A DNA stretch of 64,000 nucleotides from Aldehydirespirator sp965116965 (GCA_965116965.1 OZ220743.1:3968001-4032000); one strand, 5' to 3'. Shown: positions 19,698-28,591, counted from the stretch's first letter. Notes: generated by a model not told the origin, from the sequence alone. Made by a program: numbers and translations.

Positions 19698-21236
19698 CTA
19701 GACCTCGGCAATTGAGCGGCTTGTTTCGCAATCTCGCGGATGGCCATCTAGCCAGTTGATGACGGCCTGAGCGCGGTTGTCGATCCATCGGAGCATTCGC
19801 AGGTTGCTGCCGGGCGATGTAGCCAGTCGTCGCAGGCGTTCGGCCTGTTCATGGCGGCAACTGAGGTTAGTGCGGTGATCTCCGACGCTCTCGGCCGCCT
19901 CAACGGGGCAATTCGCTCTCGTGACGGCTGCCAGTCTGTCCAGATGGTGGCTGCTGAGGAGGTATTGCAGTGGTCCGGGATCTCCCAGTCCGCCCGGAGC
20001 TACCGACGTGCTTACGTATTGAGCGAGCAGGCTTGCTGAGACGCTTGCCGAGAGGGGTGCCACGTTTTGGCCCAGGGTGGTCTCTTGCCGATCCGTTCCT
20101 TGGATGTAGGAGGGGTCGTCAAGCAGGCCTTGCATGTCCGGCACGACCTGGCCGAGGTCAAGCTGGCCGTTGCAGCTCATGCAGGGTCGCCCGGGTCTGA
20201 CGACGTGAGATCGCCATGTGGCGTTGCGTAGCGTGCCGTCCCCAAACGTATCGATGGCGATGCCGCCGTCGATCACCGGTATCAGGTCTGTGTAGGCCAA
20301 CGCGTTGAGGACCGCTCGGGGCCATGGCCGGTCAACGCAGCAGAAGATGAGGTCGTGATCGAGCGCGAGCAGGAGTCCGTCGGGTTCGCAGATGGACAGG
20401 TCGGATACGTCGATGCGGGAGGTCATGGCAGTCGCGGCCGCGTTCGCTGCGCGACGGGCAACATGGATCTTGGGTCGCTTCAGCCGAGCATCGCGGAATG
20501 TGGCGCCAAGCAGTCGATCCAGATTGTGAGGCTCAACGACATCGAAGTCCATGACCGTCAGGTGGCAGAGCCCCGACGCGGCTAGTCGGACGGCAACGTC
20601 AAGGCCGACGCTGCCGACACCTACGACTAGCACTCGTCGTCGAGCGAGATCGGCCTGGCACTGCTCTCCCCAGGCGCTCACGGTCCGTTCCTGCCTGTGC
20701 GTGGACTGTGGTAGGGGACAGAGATCGTCGTTCCACGACACGGCAAGCCGGTCGCCGATGACCCGCACGTTGGTTGCATGCGTGCAATCGATGTCGCGGC
20801 CCAGTCCGATGTCCCAGAGGCGTGCTGACCAAGTGCGGACACCCGTCGCAAGGGTCATGCCCACGAGCGGTAGTCCCGTCATCTCGCGTACGAGGTTCGC
20901 ATAGCTGGACTCAGCGTCTCGGTCCGGTCCGCTCATCGACTGCCATCCGCTTGCGCCCGGGTGGCTGTGCAGCAGAACGAGACCGCTCTCGTGCTCTTGG
21001 GCGATGCCGGCTCCGCGCAGGATGTATTCGGCGGTGACGGTCGCGTTCCCGTGAACCTGCCGATCCCCCGGCTCCGGTGGGATGACCGAGGTGATCAGGC
21101 CGCTGACACGCGTCACGCCGTTCGACGGCCGGTAGGTGGCCAGACACAAGTCTTCCTGGCCGTCGGAACGAACGAGGCAGTCCGTGAGTGCCTCTTCAGT
21201 TACCGCGGTCATCGCGACCGAGGCACGACCCGTCAC
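19698..21236 (-). CDS. JAB deubiquitinase-like plus ThiF/E1-like fusion (512 aa)
   Basis: The N-terminal JAB/JAMM domain carries Glu70, HSHP (His90, His92) and SGPD (Asp105), the zinc ligands of a metal isopeptidase; the gap before the Asp is two residues longer than the textbook JAMM spacing. The C-terminal E1-like domain has VLVVGVGSVGLDVA (206-215), then MDFDVVEPHNLDR (229-241), the ATP-binding and Asp/Asn-Arg elements of ThiF/MoeB/E1 proteins. RPCMSC (350-355) could supply a zinc ligand pair or the thioester Cys. Such fusions occur in bacterial ubiquitin-like operons, where the E1 half adenylates a Ubl C-terminus and the JAB half trims or removes it. The GTG start overlaps the E2-like stop (GTGA). 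It is the last gene of a three-gene minus-strand operon. Confidence 0.85.
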   Translation of the reverse strand: MTGRASVAMTAVTEEALTDCLVRSDGQEDLCLATYRPSNGVTRVSGLITSVIPPEPGDRQVHGNATVTAEYILRGAGIAQEHESGLVLLHSHPGASGWQSMSGPDRDAESSYANLVREMTGLPLVGMTLATGVRTWSARLWDIGLGRDIDCTHATNVRVIGDRLAVSWNDDLCPLPQSTHRQERTVSAWGEQCQADLARRRVLVVGVGSVGLDVAVRLAASGLCHLTVMDFDVVEPHNLDRLLGATFRDARLKRPKIHVARRAANAAATAMTSRIDVSDLSICEPDGLLLALDHDLIFCCVDRPWPRAVLNALAYTDLIPVIDGGIAIDTFGDGTLRNATWRSHVVRPGRPCMSCNGQLDLGQVVPDMQGLLDDPSYIQGTDRQETTLGQNVAPLSASVSASLLAQYVSTSVAPGGLGDPGPLQYLLSSHHLDRLAAVTRANCPVEAAESVGDHRTNLSCRHEQAERLRRLATSPGSNLRMLRWIDNRAQAVINWLDGHPRDCETSRSIAEV

Positions 21237-21583
21237 GAGATCGCCTCACTCAGGACGGCTTGCAGGTGGCTGGTCCAACCGGCCGCTGGCTCGGCATCGC
21301 CCCACCCTGCGACGTTGCGGCTGTGCATCAGCCACGCCGGCTTCGATGACGGCTGGCTGTTCGTTCGTTCGAAGCGGATGTCGCTGCTCAGGTGGATCCA
21401 ATGGGGCGGTGCCTGAGGCCAAGGGGCGAGTTCATCAACCGAGACGCCCACCTCGATGGAGTCTCCGGCTCGGGCACCCTCCACGGGCGTGAAGCAGCAG
21501 ATAACCAGCCCGAACTCCACCCTGGGTGCTAGGCAAAGCTGCGCCATGGCATCAGCGAAACCCCGTTGACCCGACTGCATCAC
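21233..21583 (-). CDS. E2-like ubiquitin-conjugation protein (prokaryotic E2 superfamily)
   Basis: 116 aa, starting GTG-ATG in a GTGA overlap with the Ubl gene. The core reads APPHWIHLSSDIRF followed by MHSRNVAGW and AGWTSHLQAVL. This is the flap, helix and C-terminal helix pattern of the small prokaryotic E2/UBC proteins that sit between a Ubl and a JAB-E1 gene. The assignment relies as much on this order as on sequence. The only cysteines are at 17, 29 and 30, all ahead of the flap; canonical E2 enzymes have their catalytic Cys after it. Either a cysteine-independent transfer role or a non-canonical active site is implied. Expected partners are the Ubl upstream and the E1 downstream. Confidence 0.7.
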   Translation of the reverse strand: MMQSGQRGFADAMAQLCLAPRVEFGLVICCFTPVEGARAGDSIEVGVSVDELAPWPQAPPHWIHLSSDIRFERTNSQPSSKPAWLMHSRNVAGWGDAEPAAGWTSHLQAVLSEAIS

Positions 21584-21834
21584 GCGACGGGCGCCTTCTG
21601 GCGGATCGACACGAACCGTGCGTCCTTGTGGATCCTGACGATCTCGTCGTCAGCGAACCGCTTGGTCTGGGGGCGCTCCTTGCCCTGCAGTTCGCCGAGG
21701 TCGAAGACCGCTGGATCGAGCCCAGCCAAGCGAAGCAGGTCAGCGGCCCGCTGACTCAGATCGCTCGTCTCGAAGTGCTGTCCGTCGATCGTGAACGGGA
21801 TCAACCGCCGAAGCGGCGTAACCGACTCATCCAT
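21580..21834 (-). CDS. Ubiquitin-like beta-grasp protein (multiubiquitin type, single domain)
   Basis: 84 aa with ATG start and AAAGGA upstream. The sequence IPFTIDGQHFETSDLSQRAA, then LLRLAGLDPAVFDL and DDEIVRIHKDARFVSIR, has the beta-beta-alpha-beta-beta pattern of the multiubiquitin family, in which the strand after the helix carries an ERPQ/L-type segment. One domain is present instead of the tandem copies seen in many homologues. The C-terminus ends ARFVSIRQKAPVA with no Gly-Gly, so it either is processed by the JAB partner or is used without classical di-glycine activation. It is the first gene of the operon Ubl, E2-like, JAB-E1, with GTGA overlaps at both junctions indicating translational coupling. 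Confidence 0.75.
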   Translation of the reverse strand: MDESVTPLRRLIPFTIDGQHFETSDLSQRAADLLRLAGLDPAVFDLGELQGKERPQTKRFADDEIVRIHKDARFVSIRQKAPVA

Positions 21835-21955
21835 CTCTTTGGTGTCCTTTCATCCGTGGGGGGAAGTCCCGTCCCATATGTCGCGAATGCCTGCCGCGAC
21901 GAAACTCGCCATATCGCTTTCGTTCTCGCGCTGGATCGCGACAATTGGGACAGCA
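21835..21955. promoter_or_regulatory. Divergent intergenic region between Ubl operon and sigma/SMC operon
   Basis: A single 121-bp gap separates the start of the Ubl gene (leftward) from the start of the sigma-like gene (rightward), so it must contain both promoters. No consensus -35/-10 pair is obvious, which would fit control by the encoded alternative sigma factor. The layout suggests joint regulation of the two operons. Confidence 0.5.
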
Positions 21956-22672
21956 ATGGAAACGACAGCTAGCCCCGCGGATCCTGAACACCCCCTCCGT
22001 GCCGATCGAGGCTTTCTCGATGAGGTCCGCGTGGTGATGTACGCGAAGATCCACAAGGTTCTCGGATGGCCCAACCCGGGACTAGTGCCGGCGAGTCGTC
22101 GCCTTGAAGGCTCAGGCCAAGAGGAGCGGGCACTTGTCGGGACAGGAGTCAGCGCCGACGACATCCTCGCCGATGCGCTCGTTGCGCTGCTGGAATTCCC
22201 CCCGGACCAGCTTCGCGGGAGTTGGAGGGCGCTGGCGGTGATCATCGCCCGAAACAAGGCGATCAAGGCACTCCGAACCGCCGGCAAAGGCCTCCGGGGA
22301 ACCGATCATCGGCCCGAGTTCCACCTCGTTTCAGGAGACGCCGAAGGAACAGGGCCGGACGGCACGGCGCAGAAACCAATCCTGGAGGTGCTACCGGCGG
22401 AATGGGCCGATCTTGAGACCGAGTACTTTGCGCTGCTCGGCGTAGAGGATCTGAAGGGCCTCGCCCGGCAGCTTCTCGACAAGACAAGCCTCGACGTCTA
22501 TTTCGCGGTGCACTTCGAGGGTTACTCGCGCGTGGAAGTCGGGCAAGTGCTTCAGTGCTCCCCGCAGCGCGCAGGGCAGATCTACAAGGCCGCCGTACAC
22601 CGCCTCAGAGCCGACCCCGGGTACCCCTATCCGATCACGACGCACACCGAAGATGAAGGGACCAGCAAGTGA
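21956..22672 (+). CDS. Sigma-70-like regulatory factor (238 aa)
   Basis: ATG at 21956 chosen because the open frame upstream overlaps the divergent Ubl gene antisense. SADDILADALVALLEF with SWRALAVIIARNKAIKALR (about residues 62-103) resembles sigma region 2. The C-terminal segment VYFAVHFEGYSRVEVGQVL, then CSPQRAGQIYKAAVHRLR (about 180-218), is a region 4-type helix-turn-helix. The linker is acidic. There is no anti-sigma transmembrane gene beside it. It overlaps the following gene by GTGA and starts a three-gene operon ending in an SMC-like ATPase. It probably directs polymerase to a promoter within the cluster, perhaps the shared divergent region; that is inference. An alternative is a sigma-like DNA-binding protein without polymerase function. 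Confidence 0.65.
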   Translation: METTASPADPEHPLRADRGFLDEVRVVMYAKIHKVLGWPNPGLVPASRRLEGSGQEERALVGTGVSADDILADALVALLEFPPDQLRGSWRALAVIIARNKAIKALRTAGKGLRGTDHRPEFHLVSGDAEGTGPDGTAQKPILEVLPAEWADLETEYFALLGVEDLKGLARQLLDKTSLDVYFAVHFEGYSRVEVGQVLQCSPQRAGQIYKAAVHRLRADPGYPYPITTHTEDEGTSK

Positions 22673-23583
22673 ACATGGAACAGAACGATCTTGAGGCCTT
22701 CCTAGACGGCTTCATCGACGCGTACTTGGACTTCCTTGAGGGCGCTAGAAGGGAACCTCCTGGACTCGACGACCTGACCAGCGAGCAGCGCCGAGCAGCA
22801 GAGGGTTACATCCAGTCGATCACGGCGGCTCGAGGTGTCGACCCTCATGCGTCGCCACCCTCGATTGAGCAACTGCTTACGGCCGGTGCCCGCGCCAGGG
22901 AAGCCGCCCCGGAGCTGGGTGAGGCACTTCAATCTCACCTGCGTGCCTTTGTGGACCCAAGGTCAAGAGTCACGGCCGATGTGGCGGCGGATGCCGCGGG
23001 GCTGGCATCGGCGCTCGTCGTTCACGCACATGGGATGCGGCTTCGGGTAGTGGCGGAACCGCCCTCCGTGGATCTCGACGCCGCTTTCCCCACCCGCGTC
23101 GGGGACATCGCCGCCGTCTTCGGCGCCTTCCCAGATAGCAGCGTCGTGCTCTATGCCACTACGGGCGCTGAAGCGGCTGGCGTGATCGTTGAGCGAGAAG
23201 ACGTCCACAGCGCCATTGAGACACCGTCCGGTGCGGTCAGTGCTGCGCGCCTGCGGAGACCGGTCATGGATGCTGCATCAGCATGTGGCATGTGGCTACA
23301 GGAGGCGGTCCCTGAATTCGAGCCTCCGCAAGCCGACCTTCTCGGGTCCTCGGCTGCTCCCGATGCGTTGCCGGACCCCTTGGGCCTGGCGACACGTGTT
23401 GTAGATGAGCTGGTGGTTGCTGGCAACAGAGCGCGAATCGGCGCCAAGCGAGTCGCCTGGGGCACGCTGGGCGAGACCGAATCGCAGGGCTTGGCGGCGA
23501 TCGTCGACGACGCTCAGCATGGGCGACTGTCGAGCGACGAGTACAGACGCCGCCTAGAGGACACAGTGGGGATGGCGGCATGA
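22669..23583 (+). CDS. Unknown 304-aa acidic protein between sigma and SMC genes
   Basis: GTG start overlapping the previous stop (GTGA), with ATG two codons later; stop overlapping the next start (ATGA). The composition is acidic and Ala-rich, with no membrane segment, P-loop or cysteine cluster. The first 110 residues are helical (LEAFLDGFIDAYLDFLEGAR; SPPSIEQLLTAGARA). A middle segment reads RVGDIAAVFGAFPDSSVVLY, suggestive of an alpha/beta fold. The C-terminus ends in a charged helix (LSSDEYRRRLEDTVG). I do not recognise it. Its fixed place inside a tightly coupled operon suggests a physical partner of the SMC-like ATPase, like the small subunits that accompany Rad50/SbcC-type proteins, or a regulator of the sigma factor. 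Confidence 0.6.
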   Translation: MNMEQNDLEAFLDGFIDAYLDFLEGARREPPGLDDLTSEQRRAAEGYIQSITAARGVDPHASPPSIEQLLTAGARAREAAPELGEALQSHLRAFVDPRSRVTADVAADAAGLASALVVHAHGMRLRVVAEPPSVDLDAAFPTRVGDIAAVFGAFPDSSVVLYATTGAEAAGVIVEREDVHSAIETPSGAVSAARLRRPVMDAASACGMWLQEAVPEFEPPQADLLGSSAAPDALPDPLGLATRVVDELVVAGNRARIGAKRVAWGTLGETESQGLAAIVDDAQHGRLSSDEYRRRLEDTVGMAA

Positions 23584-25412
23584 TTCATCGGCTGCTTCTC
23601 CAGAATTGGAGATCATTTGAGAGGCTTGACCTTTCCTTCGAATCAGGCACGACCTTCGTCGTCGCGCCCAACGGCGTTGGCAAGTCCTCGCTTGTTCTTG
23701 GCTTGGCGTGGGCGGTGTTCGGCGATCACAGCAACGTCGATTCGAAGTCCTGCATCCGAGCTGGGGCTGATCAGGCGGAAGCCCGGGTCGACATGGACCT
23801 GCCAGACCAGCGACGGCTTGTCATCTCACGAGTCGCTCGACGCCGCGGCGGGGATCGGTCCACTTACAGCATTGACGGCACGACCCTGAGTGAACAGTCA
23901 GCCCGAGTTCAGATGGAAGCAGCTCTGGGTGTTGACCTTCCTCTCGCAGGTCGGCTGTCGATGATGCTGGGTGGTGGTCACCTTGCCGCCCAGGATGAAC
24001 TCAACCTCGAAGCCCATCTTCACCATGCCTTCGGCGTCTCTCACCTCCTTGAGGTGGCTCGAACGGCGGAGACTCTCGCAAAGGAGGCCGATAGGGCTCG
24101 AGCCGCCTTTCGGTCCTCAAGCAAGAAGCAGCTAGCTAACCGCTCCGAACTGGAAGACGAGATCGCCGAACTCGAAGCGGAGATGAAGCGCCTCGTGGAG
24201 CGGGGTGCCGAACTCCAGCAACTCCGAGACAGTGCGGACGCTCAGCGCTCCCTAGTCGAGCGCCACCACGCAATCGCGGAGCAGATCCAACGCCATGAAC
24301 AGAGGCGTTCTGAACTCATCGCCCAGGCATGGAGGGTTCTCGACAGTGAAACGGTGGCCGACGACGTTGAGGCGGCCTGCTCAGCCCTGCACGAGGAGCT
24401 TGCGAAGATCGAACAGTCGGTAAGCGACGCGACCGAAGGGATCGCTGCCGCGCGCGTGGCGATGGAGTCCGCTCGTGAGGCTGTCGGTTTGCTCGCCGCG
24501 GACGCAGCTGTTTGTCCCACATGTATGCGTCCGCTTGCGGCTGAGGAGCTGGCGTCGGCACGAGTCGCCCATGAGACGCGTGAGCTAGAGGCCCGCGTCC
24601 AGATCCAGAACCTCGACGCCGTCCGGCAGTACGGGCGACCACGCGTAAGGTCGGTCGCCGGCCTGCTATCGCAGCTTGAATCGCTCGAACCCCCTGTCGC
24701 AGAACCCGACGCCCTCGACACCTCCGATCGATCTCAGACTGAGACTCTGTACCGGGAAGCGAGCGTTGCCCTCGACGAACACAACCAACGAATTGGCGCC
24801 GTGAGATCCCGTCTGGAATCGCTGCAGCGTCAAGTGGCGTCGGATGAACAACTCCAACAGGAGGAGCGGGAACTGCAACTCGTCTACCGCAAAGAAGCCC
24901 TCGCCATTGCAGGAGCAAGGGTGTTGAGAGAAGCCGCAGACCAGGTGATCGAGTCTCGGATCGAACCCATCGCAAGAGAGGTTCGCTGGCGCTGGAAGCG
25001 CCTGTTCGCCGATGATGGTCTCACCCTGAGGGCGGACGGATCGATTGTGCGGGTTCACGCGGCCGAGGAACTCGGGTGGGACACGCTCAGTGGCGGTGAA
25101 CGGACCTGGGCCAGAATCGTCACGCACTTGCTCGTGCTCGCCACCACCACGTCACTGCCATTCGCTTGGTTCGACGAGCCACTGGAACATCTCGATCCAC
25201 AGTTCCGTCGTACCGTCGCAGCGACCCTGGCCAAGGCCACCGTCGGCGGTGCTCCTCGTCAGCTCCTTGTTACGACCTACGAGCACTCCCTTGCCCGGCA
25301 GTTGGCCGAAGACACTGACAGCGCCGACATCATCGCCATTCGAGCGCCACACGGTCGGCATACGCCTGACCCCGATCAGGCATCCGTCCAACCGATGAAG
25401 CGCGCCTCCTAG
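23580..25412 (+). CDS. Rad50/SMC-like ATPase with CPTC zinc hook (610 aa)
   Basis: N-terminal QNWRSFERLDLSFE and Walker A APNGVGKSS near residue 30; a coiled-coil arm of about 150 residues; the zinc-hook motif CPTCMRPL near 312; a returning coiled coil; then signature LSGGERTWA near 502 and Walker B FAWFDEPLEHLD near 527, with a D-loop. The arm is short compared with chromosomal SMC or Rad50, as in many phage-defence SMC proteins. It probably dimerises through the hook and binds DNA ends or ring structures. The neighbouring 304-aa protein could be its partner; no nuclease of the SbcD/Mre11 type lies next to it. Third gene of the sigma operon, joined by ATGA. Confidence 0.8.
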   Translation: MIHRLLLQNWRSFERLDLSFESGTTFVVAPNGVGKSSLVLGLAWAVFGDHSNVDSKSCIRAGADQAEARVDMDLPDQRRLVISRVARRRGGDRSTYSIDGTTLSEQSARVQMEAALGVDLPLAGRLSMMLGGGHLAAQDELNLEAHLHHAFGVSHLLEVARTAETLAKEADRARAAFRSSSKKQLANRSELEDEIAELEAEMKRLVERGAELQQLRDSADAQRSLVERHHAIAEQIQRHEQRRSELIAQAWRVLDSETVADDVEAACSALHEELAKIEQSVSDATEGIAAARVAMESAREAVGLLAADAAVCPTCMRPLAAEELASARVAHETRELEARVQIQNLDAVRQYGRPRVRSVAGLLSQLESLEPPVAEPDALDTSDRSQTETLYREASVALDEHNQRIGAVRSRLESLQRQVASDEQLQQEERELQLVYRKEALAIAGARVLREAADQVIESRIEPIAREVRWRWKRLFADDGLTLRADGSIVRVHAAEELGWDTLSGGERTWARIVTHLLVLATTTSLPFAWFDEPLEHLDPQFRRTVAATLAKATVGGAPRQLLVTTYEHSLARQLAEDTDSADIIAIRAPHGRHTPDPDQASVQPMKRAS

Positions 25413-25490
25413 CAGCCAACTGCCCCACTTCGCTCTCCCCAGACCGCAACCCAGTCAAGGCCACCGAGCATGTGTGGAAGGAACGTCACC

Positions 25491-26549
25491 ATGTCAGAGA
25501 CTCGCCACAACGAGAATGACCAGAGTTCAGAGGATCACTGGGACACGAGAGGGCTGGGAATCGCTGGCCTCAAGGGCCGCGCTGGTCCGTTAGGTTGGCC
25601 GGCCGTCCTGCTTCTTCTATTCTTGTTTGTGTTGGTGGGAGTACACATCGAGTCTCTCCATCTGACAGAAATGGTGAAGGTGGCCATCGCACCGCTCACC
25701 GTGCTACTCGCTGTTGGCGGGGCGCCGTTGCTCTTGCTCATTGCCGACCGAGCCGACAAAAACCCCAACAGGCAGGCCACCACTCTAGAGAAGTGTTCAA
25801 TGCTGATTGCGCTGGTAACGACTCTCGCGATTGTGTCAATCCTCGTCCATATTATTCTTCCTGTCGGGGAAGCCCGCGATCTCGCTGGCGTGACATCGGT
25901 GTGCTTGATCATATTGCTGCCTATCGCTTTGCTACGCATTCGGGCCATCATCAGCTTCATCGATCGCCTAGGTCGTAGTAGCGATCCGTCTCCACCTCTA
26001 CCGACAAAGGCTCGCAGATGGGCCTGGATAGTGGATCTACTTTCCTCTGGACTAGTTGTACTCGCTATCGTATGGCTACTAGCGCCCAGAATCGAAGGAC
26101 TCGCTACTACGGCTTGGCCCGAGTCAGTAACTCTTTGGACATCGATTATTGTTGTGTACTATGTGTATCAGGTGATTGCGATACGCACTTGGGGATGCAC
26201 GTTGGGACAACAGTTCGTACGTGTGCGGATCGTATCTGCCCGGAACGGGGGGAGACCTCGTCTAGTCACGATCATGGTTAGGACTCTTATTCCAACACTC
26301 ACTGGCTTCCTTTATCTGCTGTTTCCAATCCTCGCATCCTCGACCAGCACCCTCATGAGTTCCAAGACTATTCCTTACCTCGTCAGTCTTGGATTCGCAC
26401 TGTCAATGATCGTGCTGATCGTAGGCGTCGCAAGTCTCGTTTGGCTGAGAGAGATTCATCCCCGCGGTCAAGGGCTGCTTGATCTGATCACCAAGACAGT
26501 CAGCATTCCCCATCCCAGAGGACAGAGTAAGCTACAGACCGAGGTGTGA
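25491..26549 (+). CDS. RDD-family multi-pass membrane protein (352 aa)
   Basis: ATG at 25491 with GGAAGGAA upstream. About seven hydrophobic segments. The C-terminal half carries RDD-type signatures: RRWAWIVDLLSSG (Arg...Asp in a helix start), GCTLGQQFVRVRIVS and a late HPRGQGLLDLITKT. The N-terminal 40 residues are soluble and acidic. RDD proteins are poorly understood; some act in ion or small-molecule transport. Codon use and AT content are a little different from the flanking genes. It starts 78 bp after the SMC-like gene on the same strand and could be a fourth member of that operon, or a separate unit. It converges on the helicase gene. Confidence 0.65.
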   Translation: MSETRHNENDQSSEDHWDTRGLGIAGLKGRAGPLGWPAVLLLLFLFVLVGVHIESLHLTEMVKVAIAPLTVLLAVGGAPLLLLIADRADKNPNRQATTLEKCSMLIALVTTLAIVSILVHIILPVGEARDLAGVTSVCLIILLPIALLRIRAIISFIDRLGRSSDPSPPLPTKARRWAWIVDLLSSGLVVLAIVWLLAPRIEGLATTAWPESVTLWTSIIVVYYVYQVIAIRTWGCTLGQQFVRVRIVSARNGGRPRLVTIMVRTLIPTLTGFLYLLFPILASSTSTLMSSKTIPYLVSLGFALSMIVLIVGVASLVWLREIHPRGQGLLDLITKTVSIPHPRGQSKLQTEV

Positions 26550-26653
26550 GCTATCATGCGAACTCGTGTTCTGCGATTGCGCGAATTGCGTTGGGTGATC
26601 GAAGCCCGTCTGGACAAAGGATGGACACCTTAGCCTCAAGTCGACGGCGGGTT

Positions 26654-28591
26654 CTATGTGCTTGCGCGGGACGCCAACCAACTACCGCCGCGTTCGCTTC
26701 TCGGTGCAGAAGGCCCCAGTTCGGCGATATACGGACTCGTGATGGTCCGCACGGTGAATCGATCACCAGACCTGCGGATGGTCGACTTGTCGTACTTCAC
26801 ACCTCGGGCGTTCGCGTCTGCAAGGTCCATAGCGGCGCTCGCCGAAATGACGAGACTGTGGACCGCTCTAGTCAGAGCTACGTAGAAGAGGCGACGACCC
26901 TCCTCGGCCGCTGCTTCTGCCTCAGCTTGATGGGTTGACGTGATGGTTGGGAGTATCCCAGCGACTGACCCTACGACGTATACCGAGTTGGCGGTTAGCC
27001 CCTTTGATTTGTGAAGGCTCATGACGCGAACGAAGTTCGGGTTCTGTGGAACGTCATCTTGTGTGACAGCAGAGACGATGTCGTCCAGAACATCGACTGC
27101 CGCCTCGGCCGCTTCGAGCGAGTCGAGTGCGATGCCTCTGAGATTGGCGAGGTCATCGCTGCCTGGCGGAAGCAACTCGTCGACTAGGTTGGGAAGATCC
27201 AGGGTCCGAAGATGCTGAACCCGGTTCTCGGTTCGTTCGTAGCGCTCGAGCAATGCGGGCACCTTCAGCCCCGCGAGGCGTTCGCCAGCCGCCATGCGGC
27301 GGAGGGCGTCCAATGGATCGAGCGAACTGTCGAGGCAGTGGCTCAGTAGCCGCCGGTATGCACCGGACCGGCCGGAAGCCTCACCCAGGCCGAGCAACAC
27401 GCGCATCGCGGGTAGGTCGTTAGCCTTGACCACGAGACGCAGCAGAGCCACCGCTTCGCGTCCGTCATCGGATGCAAGCTCTTCTTCTGTGAAGTACGAG
27501 CGCACAGGGATGTCAAGATCATCGAGCCGCGCGCGGATGCGCTCGCCGATCCTTCTCCAGTTCGTTAGTACCAGGATGTCGCCGGGCTCAACCTCTCGAC
27601 GGCCGACATCATCAGCGATGGCCGAGACGATTCCGTCGATTTCGGAAGGTACATCTGTCCACTGAACAATGGACACATCGCCCTGTCGGTCCGCTTCAAG
27701 GGGCACCAAGGCCGGCTTGTCCCGGTCGACAGCATGCTCGATCAGTGAATTGGCCATCTCGACGATGTTGGCCGGTGACCTTCCGCACACCACAATGCCG
27801 TGAGGCTCTACGTCATCACGGGAGACGAATGCCCGGATTCCGCTGGGATTCGCGTACCGCACGCTGTAGATCGATTGATCGTCGTCGCCTGCAACGCAGA
27901 GGGTGCTGGCATGAGTGGACAAGACCTCCAATAGATCTTGCTCGAGTGCGTTCAAGTCTTGATACTCGTCAACGACCAAGTGGTCGAGGGCCTCGAGTTC
28001 TTCGGCCGCAGGGTTGGTGGATAGGTAGCGATGAGCAATTGGCACAACCTCGCCGATCAACATTGCGCGATGGAAGAGCAGCCACCGAAGAACCTCGCGC
28101 TCGAACACTCGGTCATCATCGTCTACCGCGACTCCGGGATGGTCGGCAGTTCGGCGCGCCCAGCCTGCGAGTAACGCTTCAACACGTCTACGACGATCGT
28201 GGATCGAACCAAAATCGCCGCCAACGTCGCGAAGCATCAGATCCCTCTCGTGGTTCATCAAGATCCTCGGATGTCGACCAGTCAGCGCGAGGACTGAGTC
28301 CCGCATCAGGAGGCCGAGGCAGTAGGCGTGAAGCGTTGTGGCGCGTACGTCTTCAGCTCCAGGAACATCGAGTTCAGCCACCTTGTCGCGTAGGTCTGCT
28401 GCAGCGACTCTTGTGAATGAGACGAGGAGGATTCGATTGCCCCTGACGCCCTCCGAGAGCAGACGCGCAACTCGTCGCATGAGGCCGTACTTCGTCTTGC
28501 CAGTACCCGGTCCCGCCATTACGCCGATCTTTGGCGCATCACTTGCAGCAATCTCCAGATGCGGACTGTCCAAGTTGTCACGCCATATCAT
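26654..28591 (-). CDS. UvrD/Rep-family superfamily 1 helicase (645 aa)
   Basis: Motif I AGPGTGKT at 26-33; motif Ia VSFTRVAAADLRDKV; motif II VVDEYQDLN near 205; motif III AGDDDQSIY; motif V VMSLHKSKGL; motif VI RRLFYVALTRAVHSL. These form a complete ATP-dependent 3'-5' DNA helicase of the UvrD/PcrA type, slightly shorter than housekeeping members. No nuclease domain is fused. The C-terminal tail is charged and unassigned. It lies 60 bp downstream of the metallopeptidase gene on the same strand, so it may be the last gene of the restriction operon; equally it may belong with the island's defence functions, where such helicases are common. Confidence 0.85.
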   Translation of the reverse strand: MIWRDNLDSPHLEIAASDAPKIGVMAGPGTGKTKYGLMRRVARLLSEGVRGNRILLVSFTRVAAADLRDKVAELDVPGAEDVRATTLHAYCLGLLMRDSVLALTGRHPRILMNHERDLMLRDVGGDFGSIHDRRRRVEALLAGWARRTADHPGVAVDDDDRVFEREVLRWLLFHRAMLIGEVVPIAHRYLSTNPAAEELEALDHLVVDEYQDLNALEQDLLEVLSTHASTLCVAGDDDQSIYSVRYANPSGIRAFVSRDDVEPHGIVVCGRSPANIVEMANSLIEHAVDRDKPALVPLEADRQGDVSIVQWTDVPSEIDGIVSAIADDVGRREVEPGDILVLTNWRRIGERIRARLDDLDIPVRSYFTEEELASDDGREAVALLRLVVKANDLPAMRVLLGLGEASGRSGAYRRLLSHCLDSSLDPLDALRRMAAGERLAGLKVPALLERYERTENRVQHLRTLDLPNLVDELLPPGSDDLANLRGIALDSLEAAEAAVDVLDDIVSAVTQDDVPQNPNFVRVMSLHKSKGLTANSVYVVGSVAGILPTITSTHQAEAEAAAEEGRRLFYVALTRAVHSLVISASAAMDLADANARGVKYDKSTIRRSGDRFTVRTITSPYIAELGPSAPRSERGGSWLASRAST

